Shown here piece after piece: positions 26,568 to 35,156 of a DNA stretch of 64,000 nucleotides (position 1 is its first letter; every line of letters begins with the position of its first letter). Below the pieces are notes generated by a model. That model was given only the letters and a program-made list of their open reading frames with translations. It was not told the DNA's origin and ran no database searches. Source of the DNA: Dyadobacter psychrophilus (GTDB lineage: Bacteria; Bacteroidota; Bacteroidia; Cytophagales; Spirosomataceae); the NCBI RefSeq assembly GCF_900167945.1, contig NZ_FUZA01000006.1, forward strand, positions 1-64,000, written 5' to 3'. The translations under genes were made by a program, and so were the position numbers.

Positions 26568-29500
26568 TTACTTCCAACTCGGAATGATCCTACTGCCTTC
26601 TTCCGTTTCTTCAATGCTCAAGTATGTCTGGATTTCCTGTTGCAGATCCTCAACGTGGCTGATAATGCCGACTATGCGGTTCTCTTTTCGCAACGATTTC
26701 AATGTTTCGAACACAGTCTGCAATGCATTTTTGTCCAGTGAACCGAAACCTTCGTCAAGGAAAAAGAAGTTGTGTTTCGATCCGTTCCTGACGTGAATAT
26801 GATCCGCCAGCGCCAATGCTAAGGACAATGCGGCCTGAAATTTCTGCCCGCCGGATAATGTTTTAAGCAAACGCAAATGCCCGCCGTTCAGCAAATCCCT
26901 CACCCAAAAACTGTTGCCCTCTCCCAATTCCAAATGCAGCTGTTGATGTGTCATTTGATGAAAACGATGATTGGCCGCCTGAATCAGGTTTTGCAGATAA
27001 ATGCTCGAAGCGTAATCCACAAAACCACTGGAACGGAATAACTTGGCCAGATCGTCCAAATGTTCTTTTCGCAACTGCAAACGTGCCTTTTCCGTTAGTA
27101 ATGCCGCTTTCTTCGCCAGATCTTCGGCCATTTTTTTCAATAACCGGTCTAATCCGCCTTCTTCCTTGCGAAATGCATTAAGGCTTTCCGTTAAAGTTTC
27201 TTTGGCTTTGATGGCCTTTTCGTGCTGCTCGGGATCGTATTGCTGTTCTGCATTTTCCTTCAAAAGATTTCCCAAATCCCGTGACGTCGTATCCAAAGCG
27301 TATTTGAACGTTTCAATCGCCTTTCTTTCGGCATCAATCGAAATGGAATTTTGGAGAATTTCCTTCACCTGCTCCTCAGACTTAAAATCGAATGCTTTTA
27401 ACTGCGCTTCGACACTGATTTGAAGATTAGCAAGGTCGCGATGGTTCGAATCTAATGTTGTTTTCAATGTTCCCTGGGAACCGGAAAGCATGTCTTTCTC
27501 TTTCTGGACCGCGTCCAGATCCTTTTCCGATTGTTCAAAAAGCGTTGTAATTTCCTTATAGCTGGTTTTAAAAGCTGTGATTTTCTCCAAAATCGCTGCT
27601 TTGGGCTGATCTTCGAACTCAGTCAGATTTACTTTTTGTAATTGCCCCGCTAATGTCAAAACTGTATTCTCAAATCGCAGGACTTCATCTTTCAAGCTCT
27701 GCAAAGGCTTTTCGATCTTCTCTGTTTTTTCCAGATTTTCGGTCTCAATTTTCAAAGACAATGCTTTAATCTCCGCTTCTGCTTCCTTTATTTCCGACTG
27801 ATTTTTTGTGATTTCTGCAAAATGCTTTTCAAAACCATTTCGGTCATTTTTATCAAATTTATTCCAAATGAAAGATTTCTCATGCGTTTCAAGTTGCGCT
27901 TTTGTCTCCATCCAACGCTGCTTAATGGTCGCTTTAAGCTTTTCAAGATTCTCTATCTGATTTAAAATCCTTTCAATTGGCGCTTGCGAAGCGCGGATGG
28001 CTTTTTCTTTTGCGGCCAATGTTGTAAGAGCGCTTTCCGCAACCTTAATGTGCTCACTAACAGCATTATCCGCATGTAAAACAGACGGATGATGTGCTGA
28101 ACCGCATAATGGGCAAGGCTCTCCGTCCACAATTGCGCCCGCATATTGATGCAATGCGAGTTTTGTGTGAAGCGATAGAAGTTCGCGGTTTTTTTGTCTG
28201 GATTCCGCTTCTGATTTGGTTAGAAAAAGTTGAATAGCATTCGTAAAAGACTCTAACGAAGTATTTTCTGTTAATTCAAGCGCAAAGCCGGTATTCACAG
28301 CATTGATTTTCGCTGTAAGCAATTGTTGTTGCGCTGCAATGTCAGCTTGCAATGTTTCCGCTTCGATTTTTACAGACTGCCGCTTTTCAACCAATGCATC
28401 ACAAGTTGTGAACCAAGCCTTGATCTCACTGATCTCCTGAATGTCGGAAAGCCCATTTTTGCGCTGCTCATTCTCAGATTCTTTCTCTTGCTTTTGCTTC
28501 GTTAAGCGTGCAATCGATGCCTCTTTTTCCTTTAACTGCTCATTTCCGCGTCCTAATGCATCTTTCCTTTTCGCAGCAGAAACTCTGTTATCAATGATTT
28601 GAATGATCTTTTCCAATTCATCCGCCGTATCGAGCAACTCTTCGCGCTTTTCATATTGCGGTTGCAGGCGGGTTAACAATTCAAGCTGCTTCTCGGACAG
28701 CTTCGTCAACTCATCCAGCCGGATCTTGTTGTTTTCAAATATTTTCTGATCTCGGGCAATGCTCGCATTCAGGGTATTTTTTTGATCTAAAATAGATTTA
28801 AAATGAATCGAGCAGGTTTCAAAAATCTTCAACATTGCTTCGCGTTCCTGCATTTGCGGACGCTCGGTTTCCAATGTTTGCAATTGCATTTGTAGTAACC
28901 TGACTTTTTCGGCTGTTAATTTCAATTTCTGAAATGCTGCTTCCAGTTCGGTTTGTATGCGCAATTCTTCGCTAACCTTCTTGATTTCAATTCTTACTTC
29001 TTCCCGCCGCTTTTCCTCTGCCGCCACCATTTCGCCAGTCACTTCACCTAAACCTGTTAACTGGCCGTCGACATTGGAAATGGCGAGATCATTTCGCTTG
29101 ATTAATGATCCCACATTGCGGCTCAGATCATACTTTTCGAGCTGAAAAAGCTCTTTCATCATCCGCGTCCGCTCTGCGTCCCGCAGCTCAATGAACTCCT
29201 GAAACCGGCCCTGAGGAATGATGATCGTCCTGCGGAAATTGTCGTAACTCAGCCCTATAATGCTTTCGGCATTTTCAAATTCGGCCAGCGGCACCCAGTT
29301 TTCATCCTGCCATATATAACCACGACGGTCAAATGTCTTTACATCCTTGAAATTCTTGCTATTGCGCTTGCCCCGGACAGTGAATCTGTAACGGTCTCCG
29401 TTTTTCCCTGCAATGCATTCAAAATCAATGAGTAGTTCATCCGAACGCAGGTTCATCATGTTATAAGTACGATCATCGCCCTTGCTGTTGAGCCGCTCGG

Positions 29501-29666
29501 TGTCGCCGTATAATGCAAATGTAATTGCTTCTAGAATAGAAGATTTTCCGCTTCCTACCGCACCAAAGATTCCGAACAATGACGCATCCGTCAATGCATT
29601 GAAATGAATCTCCTGCTCGGTCTGGTAAGAATACAGACCTTTGATTTTAAGATAAATTGGGATCAT
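26568..29666 (-). CDS. sbcC: Exonuclease SbcCD-type ATPase subunit
   Basis: 1032 residues, Rad50/SbcC family; acts with the SbcD nuclease on hairpins and protein-blocked DNA ends. Walker A FGAVGSGKS (34-42), long coiled coils (about 190-480 and 560-870) around a zinc hook CPLC (about 518), ABC signature LSGGQKFQAALSLALALAD, and Walker B FFFLDEGFGSLD. Length normal. The nuclease gene sbcD is not adjacent; upstream by 3 bases is the GH3-family gene, with which it may be cotranscribed. Confidence 0.92.
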   Translation of the reverse strand: MIPIYLKIKGLYSYQTEQEIHFNALTDASLFGIFGAVGSGKSSILEAITFALYGDTERLNSKGDDRTYNMMNLRSDELLIDFECIAGKNGDRYRFTVRGKRNSKNFKDVKTFDRRGYIWQDENWVPLAEFENAESIIGLSYDNFRRTIIIPQGRFQEFIELRDAERTRMMKELFQLEKYDLSRNVGSLIKRNDLAISNVDGQLTGLGEVTGEMVAAEEKRREEVRIEIKKVSEELRIQTELEAAFQKLKLTAEKVRLLQMQLQTLETERPQMQEREAMLKIFETCSIHFKSILDQKNTLNASIARDQKIFENNKIRLDELTKLSEKQLELLTRLQPQYEKREELLDTADELEKIIQIIDNRVSAAKRKDALGRGNEQLKEKEASIARLTKQKQEKESENEQRKNGLSDIQEISEIKAWFTTCDALVEKRQSVKIEAETLQADIAAQQQLLTAKINAVNTGFALELTENTSLESFTNAIQLFLTKSEAESRQKNRELLSLHTKLALHQYAGAIVDGEPCPLCGSAHHPSVLHADNAVSEHIKVAESALTTLAAKEKAIRASQAPIERILNQIENLEKLKATIKQRWMETKAQLETHEKSFIWNKFDKNDRNGFEKHFAEITKNQSEIKEAEAEIKALSLKIETENLEKTEKIEKPLQSLKDEVLRFENTVLTLAGQLQKVNLTEFEDQPKAAILEKITAFKTSYKEITTLFEQSEKDLDAVQKEKDMLSGSQGTLKTTLDSNHRDLANLQISVEAQLKAFDFKSEEQVKEILQNSISIDAERKAIETFKYALDTTSRDLGNLLKENAEQQYDPEQHEKAIKAKETLTESLNAFRKEEGGLDRLLKKMAEDLAKKAALLTEKARLQLRKEHLDDLAKLFRSSGFVDYASSIYLQNLIQAANHRFHQMTHQQLHLELGEGNSFWVRDLLNGGHLRLLKTLSGGQKFQAALSLALALADHIHVRNGSKHNFFFLDEGFGSLDKNALQTVFETLKSLRKENRIVGIISHVEDLQQEIQTYLSIEETEEGSRIIPSWK

Positions 29667-29669
29667 GTG

Positions 29670-31184
29670 CTATAAACTTGCCAGCAGATCATCCAGATAT
29701 TCCCGGCTGTTGCTTAGTCTTGGAACCTTGTTTTGTCCGCCCAGCTTGTGAAGTTTCCCCATCCAGGCGTAGAACGTGCCCGATGGGACGAAATGGACTT
29801 TGGGCATTAGCAGCGCCATATCTTTATAACGTTTGGCGTCGTAATCAGAATTCACTTCACGGAGTGCTTCATCCAGCAAAGCAATAAAATGTTCGCGATC
29901 GTCAGGCTCTTTGGTGAATTCTATGATCCACTCATGCCGTCCCCGCGAGCCATCACCCATATAAACGGGCCCGGCTGTATAATTCGCAACCAGCGAATCA
30001 GTTTTCTGTGTTGCAATTTTCACGGCATAATCCGCATTCTCCACAATCACTTCCTCTCCAAATGCATTGATAAAATGTTTCGTCCTGCCGCTTACTTTGA
30101 GCCTGAACGGATATTTCGAAGTGAACTTAACCGTGTCACCGATCAGATAACGCCATAGGCCGGCGTTTGTAGAAATGACCAGCGCATAATTTTTACCAAT
30201 CTCAACTTCGTCCAAAAGCAATGCTTTCGGATGCGGCTTCCCCACTTCTTCAACGGGGACAAATTCATAAAAAATGCCGTAATCCAACATTAACAGCATT
30301 TCTCCCACCCTATTCACATCATCCTGAATGGCGAAAAACCCTTCGGAGGCGCTGTAAGTTTCGAGATACAAAACCTGGTCTGACGGGAAATATTTAGTCA
30401 TGAACAGGTCCCGGTAAGGCTCGAAGGAAACTGCCCCATGCACAAAAACCTCAAAATCCGGCCAAACTTCCAGCATATTCTTTTTGCCGGTGAGTTCGAG
30501 GATTTGGTCCAGCAAAACAATAGTCCAGGTTGGCACGCCCAGAATGCTTGTTACATTCTCCTGCGAACAGATGGAAGCCATTTTTTCCAGCTTACTTTCC
30601 CAATGGTCCATTAATGCCACGTCCAGGGGCGGCGTGCGCATGAATTCTGCCCAGGAAGGCAGGTTTTGCATAATTACTGCTGAAACGTCGCCTATCTGGG
30701 TATAATCATCAAAAGGATTGGCATGTAAAGTTCCGCCTATGGACAAACCTTTGCCATCAAAGACCCGCGTATCCGGGCGGTTATTAATGAGCAGTGTCAT
30801 CATATCTTTCCCGCCTTCATAATGACACTCTTCCAATGCTTCGGGAGAAACCGGTAAAAATTTGCTCCGCGCATTGGTCGTTCCCGACGATTTTGAAAAC
30901 CAGTCGATCTGGGAAGGCCACATCACATTGGGTTCCCCGCGCAGTACGCGTTCGATGTATGGATAAATTTCTTCGTAGGTGGAAACAGGCACCTGATCCT
31001 GGAATTCCCTGATCGTCCGGATCTGGCCATAATTATATTTACTTCCCCATTCGGTATATCGCGCCGTCTCGATCAGTTCAGAAAAAATGCGCTCCTGGGT
31101 CTCAATAGGGTATTTCATAAACTGCTCTATCCTTTCGAAGCGCCGCTTCAAAAACCAGACAGTCATATCGTTAACCAGCTTCAT
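29670..31184 (-). CDS. GH3-family acyl-adenylate/amide synthetase
   Basis: 504 residues, full-length GH3 fold (ANL superfamily). Visible: FSKSSGTTNARSKFLPVS (ATP loop), LETYSASEGFFAIQDD (A5-like), and LWRYLIGDTVKF. In plants GH3 proteins join amino acids to jasmonate or auxin; bacterial members are common in Bacteroidota and their substrates are mostly unknown. Three bases upstream of sbcC on the same strand. Confidence 0.88.
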   Translation of the reverse strand: MKLVNDMTVWFLKRRFERIEQFMKYPIETQERIFSELIETARYTEWGSKYNYGQIRTIREFQDQVPVSTYEEIYPYIERVLRGEPNVMWPSQIDWFSKSSGTTNARSKFLPVSPEALEECHYEGGKDMMTLLINNRPDTRVFDGKGLSIGGTLHANPFDDYTQIGDVSAVIMQNLPSWAEFMRTPPLDVALMDHWESKLEKMASICSQENVTSILGVPTWTIVLLDQILELTGKKNMLEVWPDFEVFVHGAVSFEPYRDLFMTKYFPSDQVLYLETYSASEGFFAIQDDVNRVGEMLLMLDYGIFYEFVPVEEVGKPHPKALLLDEVEIGKNYALVISTNAGLWRYLIGDTVKFTSKYPFRLKVSGRTKHFINAFGEEVIVENADYAVKIATQKTDSLVANYTAGPVYMGDGSRGRHEWIIEFTKEPDDREHFIALLDEALREVNSDYDAKRYKDMALLMPKVHFVPSGTFYAWMGKLHKLGGQNKVPRLSNSREYLDDLLASL

Positions 31185-31231
31185 GAGTAAATCAGTTAGG
31201 AACTTAGCATTGGAATTTGTAAAAATAGCAA

Positions 31232-31272
31232 TAAAAAATGGTGAGAGAACAGTTTACACACGTTCCCTCACC
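31232..31272 (-). terminator. Rho-independent terminator (minus strand)
   Basis: Arms ggtgagagaac (31240-31250) and gttccctcacc (31262-31272) with one mismatch. Read on the minus strand the hairpin is followed by a T-rich run. It ends the GlsB/YeaQ-like gene. Confidence 0.8.
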
Positions 31273-31293
31273 ATACATTTTAACATTGATCCG

Positions 31294-31548
31294 TTAAGAC
31301 CTCGTACTAAACTTTCTATAAATAAAGAGCAGAATAACCGCTCCTAAAATGGCGATGAAAAGACTGCCGAAATTGAAACCATCAACCGTTCCGTAACCAA
31401 GCATTGAAGAAATCCAGCCACCAACGACGGCGCCCGCGATACCGATCAGAATTGTTACAATAAAGCCGCCCGGATCTTTTCCCGGATGAATGGCTTTGGC
31501 AATTGCGCCTGCGATCAGGCCGACGATGATCCATGTGATGATTCCCAT
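31294..31548 (-). CDS. GlsB/YeaQ/YmgE-family stress-response membrane protein
   Basis: 84 residues, three membrane helices with glycine-rich motifs (IIVGLIAGAIAKAIHPGKDPGGF and GAVVGGWISSMLG), diagnostic for the transglycosylase-associated (YeaQ/GlsB) family. Small general-stress membrane proteins of unknown mechanism. Own terminator downstream at 31232. Confidence 0.88.
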   Translation of the reverse strand: MGIITWIIVGLIAGAIAKAIHPGKDPGGFIVTILIGIAGAVVGGWISSMLGYGTVDGFNFGSLFIAILGAVILLFIYRKFSTRS

Positions 31549-31612
31549 AATGCTTAGTTTAGATTAATGTTCGTTTGAAACCATTAATTACAAAAACTAT
31601 GCCCTTAAAAGC

Positions 31613-33007
31613 CTATTTGTCATAGAACATATTGCTGCGTCCCGCTTTCCGCTGAATCGTAGATGTAATTTCCTGACTATCTTCCTCTTGCAATGTGCGG
31701 GCATTTTTTATCTGCCGGGTAAGGCGTGTTCCCGTAATTTTAAAAAGTGCTTCGCTGAGTAAAGGATCTTTGGGATTTCCATATGGATAAAGAATGTTGC
31801 CTTCGCTGGCCGCGATATCCGGCGTGAACCCCACATTATAATCGGATTTTTTGTCTTTGTTCAAAGATTTTGAAACAATAGGCTGCAACCCCCACTTTAC
31901 TTTCTTTTTGGAATCGGTTAATGTTACTGATCCGACGTTTTTGCCAACAGTTTTACCACCCACAAGCGTCACGTTCATGTAGGGTTTTAACCCATTAATC
32001 AGCAGCTCACTAGCCGAGGCCGAACGGGAAGAAACCAGGAAAACCACGTTGCTTAGCTGGGAACCAATGTTCTGACTTTTGCTGGCAAACTTGTCGTAAA
32101 AGTAGGTTTCGCCATATTTCTTCATGTTCGTCTCTGTTACTTCCGTGTTGTATTCTTTGTAATAAAAAATATCGTTAGAAGTCGCTTTGGCGATCAAGCT
32201 CGCAAGATTCGTCGCAGAACTTACATAACCACCCGGATTGTAACGCAAATCGACAATTAGTGCATTGACATTCGCATTCTTGAACGAGTTGAAAATGTCA
32301 TCCAGCTTTTTGTCGTACTGCTTGTTGCTAGCTTGATAAGGCTCTGGAATAAACTGATGGTAAACCACATAGCCAATTTTATTCGCCCCAATGCTATAAA
32401 GTGTATCGAAGTAAACAGGATCTTCCTGCAAAACAACCGGCGTAATGTCCCGTGTCGTTGTGCCTTCCATTAATGCGCCTTCTGCATTGATTGTAGCAAG
32501 CGTGTAAGTTAGTTTTTCGTCCGAATTGAGTAATTGGCTGTAATTAGCGCCAGTCATTTTCTGGCCATTTACGCTGCTGAAAATGTCCCCTCTTGCAAAT
32601 CCTGCTTTGGCCGCAGGCGAATCTGGAAGAACGTAGAGCACAACGCCGATCACATTACTGCTGCCCGTTGGGAAATAGGTAAGCTTATATTCCATCCCGG
32701 AAGCCTTCGACTGGCCTGCCAGCGATGCTTCCAGCTCCTCAGCACTTTCCTGGATCCAGGAAAACCGGTCGCCATCCGGCCGCAATGTGGCGTCATATCG
32801 ATAAAGCAGTGATTCGAAAAACGACGCGGGATCTTTGGAATAATCCGGCGAAGTAGTCATGTTATCATTCCAGTAATACCAGTATTTCATGTTTTCGTAG
32901 ATCCACTCGTTCGTCTCTCTTTCAGTTGCCGGATCTACATTTTTTTCTTTGCATGAAAGCACTGCCGCGCTGATGGAAAGAATGGCCAGTAATAGTTTTA
33001 ATTTCAT
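31613..33007 (-). CDS. S41-family carboxy-terminal processing protease, lipoprotein
   Basis: 464 residues. Lipobox AVLSC (acylated Cys19). An N-terminal S41 cap domain (NEWIYENMKYWYYWND) is followed by a PDZ domain (about 100-175) and the peptidase core with VDLRYNPGG and the nucleophile region SSRSASASELLINGL, where the central Ser is catalytic. It is likely periplasm-facing or surface-exposed. It follows the ornithine aminotransferase gene by 6 bases, so it is probably cotranscribed with it although the functions are not obviously linked. Confidence 0.88.
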   Translation of the reverse strand: MKLKLLLAILSISAAVLSCKEKNVDPATERETNEWIYENMKYWYYWNDNMTTSPDYSKDPASFFESLLYRYDATLRPDGDRFSWIQESAEELEASLAGQSKASGMEYKLTYFPTGSSNVIGVVLYVLPDSPAAKAGFARGDIFSSVNGQKMTGANYSQLLNSDEKLTYTLATINAEGALMEGTTTRDITPVVLQEDPVYFDTLYSIGANKIGYVVYHQFIPEPYQASNKQYDKKLDDIFNSFKNANVNALIVDLRYNPGGYVSSATNLASLIAKATSNDIFYYKEYNTEVTETNMKKYGETYFYDKFASKSQNIGSQLSNVVFLVSSRSASASELLINGLKPYMNVTLVGGKTVGKNVGSVTLTDSKKKVKWGLQPIVSKSLNKDKKSDYNVGFTPDIAASEGNILYPYGNPKDPLLSEALFKITGTRLTRQIKNARTLQEEDSQEITSTIQRKAGRSNMFYDK

Positions 33008-33013
33008 AAATGG

Positions 33014-34267
33014 CTACGCATTTGCTAAAAATACCTGCTCAATAATGTCACATGCCTGGTTCATTTGTTCTTCGTTAATGACCAAAGGAGGCGCAAACCG
33101 GATCTTATTTCCATGCGTTGGCTTACAAAGCAGTCCTTTTTCCATCATTTTATAACAAAGGTCCATTGCAGTGTGGCTGTCCTCCGTATCATTGATCACG
33201 ATCGCGTTCAGCAAACCCTTTCCTCTAACGACTTCAATCAGAGAACATTGCTTTTGCAAATCAACAATTCTGCTTCTAAAAAGCTGACCCATTTTTTCGG
33301 CGTTTTCAGCCAGGTTTTCGTCGATAACAACCTGCAATGCAGGAACTGTGACCGCGCACGCCAGCGGATTTCCACCATAAGTCGAACCGTGCTCGCCCGG
33401 TGCGATCGTCAGCATCACCTCATCATCCGCAAATGCAGCCGAAACCGGCATCACGCCACCGGAAAGCGCTTTTCCCAAAACCAGAATGTCCGGTTTCACA
33501 CCTTCCCAGTCGCACGCAAGACGTTTTCCTGTTCGTCCGATGCCTGTTTGCACTTCGTCGGCAATGAAGAGAACATTGTATTTGGTACAAAGCTCACGAA
33601 CACCTTTGAGATAACCGTCACCGGGGACCACGACGCCCGCCTCGCCCTGGATCGGCTCTACCATAAAACCCGCAATATTCGGATCCGATCTGAATGCATT
33701 TTCCAATGCTTCCAGATCATCAAAAGGGATTATTTCAAAACCGGGCAAAAACGGCCCGTAATCATTCGTGCTGGAGGGATCGGTCGAGGCAGAGATCGCT
33801 GCCAATGTTCGTCCCCAAAAATTGCCCGATGCATAAATGGTTTTAGCTTTGTTCGGCTCGATTCCCTTTACTTTGTATGCCCATTTTCGTGTAAGTTTTA
33901 ACGCCGTTTCGCCTCCTTCTACGCCGGAATTCATCATCAGCACTTTATCAAAACCGAAATACTCACAAAGGAATTTCTCACATTCCCCGAGCTTGTCATT
34001 GTAAAAAGCCCGCGAAGTCAATGTCAGTTTTTGTGCCTGCGCAACCATTGCATCGATAATCCGCGGATGACAGTGACCCTGACTCACAGCACTATATGCA
34101 GACAAAAAATCCAGATATTGCTTCCCTTCCACATCCCAGACATGCACGCCCAGCCCCCGTTCCAAAACCACCGGCATAGGCTTATAATTATGCGCTCCGT
34201 AACGATATTCAAGTTCCATCGCCTGCTGCGAAGCATTCATTTCAATTGTGTCTGTATAGCTCGCCAT
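33014..34267 (-). CDS. rocD: Ornithine--oxo-acid aminotransferase
   Basis: 417 residues, class III PLP aminotransferase. It moves the delta-amino group of ornithine to 2-oxoglutarate, giving glutamate semialdehyde (arginine/proline metabolism). Visible: NSGVEGGETALKLTRKWAY, the PLP-contact IADEVQTGIGRTG, and the Schiff-base LGKALSGG. Length and N-terminus (YGAHNYKPMPVVLERGLG) match OAT rather than acetylornithine aminotransferase. First gene of a pair with the S41 protease. Confidence 0.92.
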   Translation of the reverse strand: MASYTDTIEMNASQQAMELEYRYGAHNYKPMPVVLERGLGVHVWDVEGKQYLDFLSAYSAVSQGHCHPRIIDAMVAQAQKLTLTSRAFYNDKLGECEKFLCEYFGFDKVLMMNSGVEGGETALKLTRKWAYKVKGIEPNKAKTIYASGNFWGRTLAAISASTDPSSTNDYGPFLPGFEIIPFDDLEALENAFRSDPNIAGFMVEPIQGEAGVVVPGDGYLKGVRELCTKYNVLFIADEVQTGIGRTGKRLACDWEGVKPDILVLGKALSGGVMPVSAAFADDEVMLTIAPGEHGSTYGGNPLACAVTVPALQVVIDENLAENAEKMGQLFRSRIVDLQKQCSLIEVVRGKGLLNAIVINDTEDSHTAMDLCYKMMEKGLLCKPTHGNKIRFAPPLVINEEQMNQACDIIEQVFLANA

Positions 34268-34376
34268 TATTGATTATTGAGTAAGTCAGGTTGATTTTAT
34301 ATGTTATGTAAAAATAAGGAAAAGAAGACGAATGTTTAGGATATTTAGCCAATCGCTCCTTCACTTTTAAATGTTT

Positions 34377-34384
34377 ATATTTGT
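34377..34384 (+). promoter_or_regulatory. -7 box (TATATTTG) for the toxin-antitoxin pair
   Basis: Exact TAnnTTTG match 57 bases before the antitoxin ATG. No good -33 element. Confidence 0.4.
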
Positions 34385-34441
34385 ATAAGAGCAGAGTCTT
34401 TCTTCCGAACAAAAGATGATCCTTTTAAATAAAGCAATCTT

Positions 34442-34675
34442 ATGAAACTTCAATATATCTCGGACAGTCAAGGTGTCACAACCGGTGTTTACATTCCGAT
34501 TACCGAATGGAATGCGTTGAAAACCAAGTATGCAGAAATTGAGCAAGAGGAAACCGACAACATTCCGCAATGGCATAAAGACGTTGTATTAGACCGGTTA
34601 GCAAGCTTTAAAAAAAATCCTGAGCAAGCAATCGACTTTGATACAGCCATGAACGATATCGAAAAGGGCCTTTAA
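34442..34675 (+). CDS. Antitoxin of a ParE/RelE-type module
   Basis: 77 residues, acidic C-terminal half. The N-terminus (MKLQYISDSQGVTTGVYIPITEWNAL) resembles small antitoxins that bind DNA as beta-rich dimers; the C-terminal helices would mask the toxin. Its TAA overlaps the toxin ATG (TAATG at 34673-34677), the usual arrangement for translational coupling. Family not assigned beyond context. Confidence 0.75.
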   Translation: MKLQYISDSQGVTTGVYIPITEWNALKTKYAEIEQEETDNIPQWHKDVVLDRLASFKKNPEQAIDFDTAMNDIEKGL

Positions 34676-34977
34676 TGTATAAAATTTCAATCCTCCCATT
34701 AGCTAAACAAGACATTCAGGAAGCTGCGATTTGGTATAATGAGCAGCAAGCAGACTTGGGAAAGCGATTCACTAAATTCATCAGAAGCAAAGTCAAACGA
34801 ATTTCCGAAAATCCACAGCTCTATCCGGTTCGCTATCTTTCGGTGCGCACTGCAGTTGTTGATGTATTTCCATTCATGATACATTTTGTAGTGAACGAGT
34901 CTGATAGGACAATTTTGATAACTGCTGTACTTCATACAAGTCAGAGCCCGGAAAAGTGGCTTGAAAGACAACAATAA
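34675..34977 (+). CDS. RelE/ParE-family toxin
   Basis: 100 residues. The opening YKISILPLAKQDIQEAAIWY, the central RISENPQLYPVRY and the late VLHTSQSPEKW are the signature of ParE/RelE-like toxins. It would inhibit translation or gyrase when freed from its partner. One base overlap with the antitoxin gene. Confidence 0.88.
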   Translation: MYKISILPLAKQDIQEAAIWYNEQQADLGKRFTKFIRSKVKRISENPQLYPVRYLSVRTAVVDVFPFMIHFVVNESDRTILITAVLHTSQSPEKWLERQQ

Positions 34978-35024
34978 GTTAACAAAGCTTGAATCATCCG
35001 CTGTTCCGGCGTAGCTTTGCGTTA

Positions 35025-35110
35025 TAATCTCAAGGGGTGCCCTACCGAACGGGCTGAGATCAAACCCATATGACCTGATCCGGGTAATGCCGGCGTAGGG
35101 AGAGAAAAGC
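35025..35110 (+). ncRNA. TPP (THI-element) riboswitch
   Basis: Conserved elements of the thiamin-pyrophosphate aptamer in order: GGGGTGCCC (35034-35042), GGGCTGAGAT (35051-35060), ACCC, GACCTGATCCGGGTAATGCCGGCGTAGGGA-type segment starting at about 35072, ending near 35101. It lies 47 bases before the ATG of a TonB receptor, so binding of TPP should switch that gene off, probably at translation initiation because no terminator hairpin with T-run is evident. Confidence 0.95.
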
Positions 35111-35156
35111 AACCATTTGATAGGTGGCCCCTGCCTGTTGTAACCAAATCATCGCC

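Noticed and set aside
33065..33901. Long open frame (278 codons) on the plus strand opposite rocD
   Set aside because: It is a shadow of the aminotransferase gene; its protein is rich in Cys, His and Arg, without domain resemblance.
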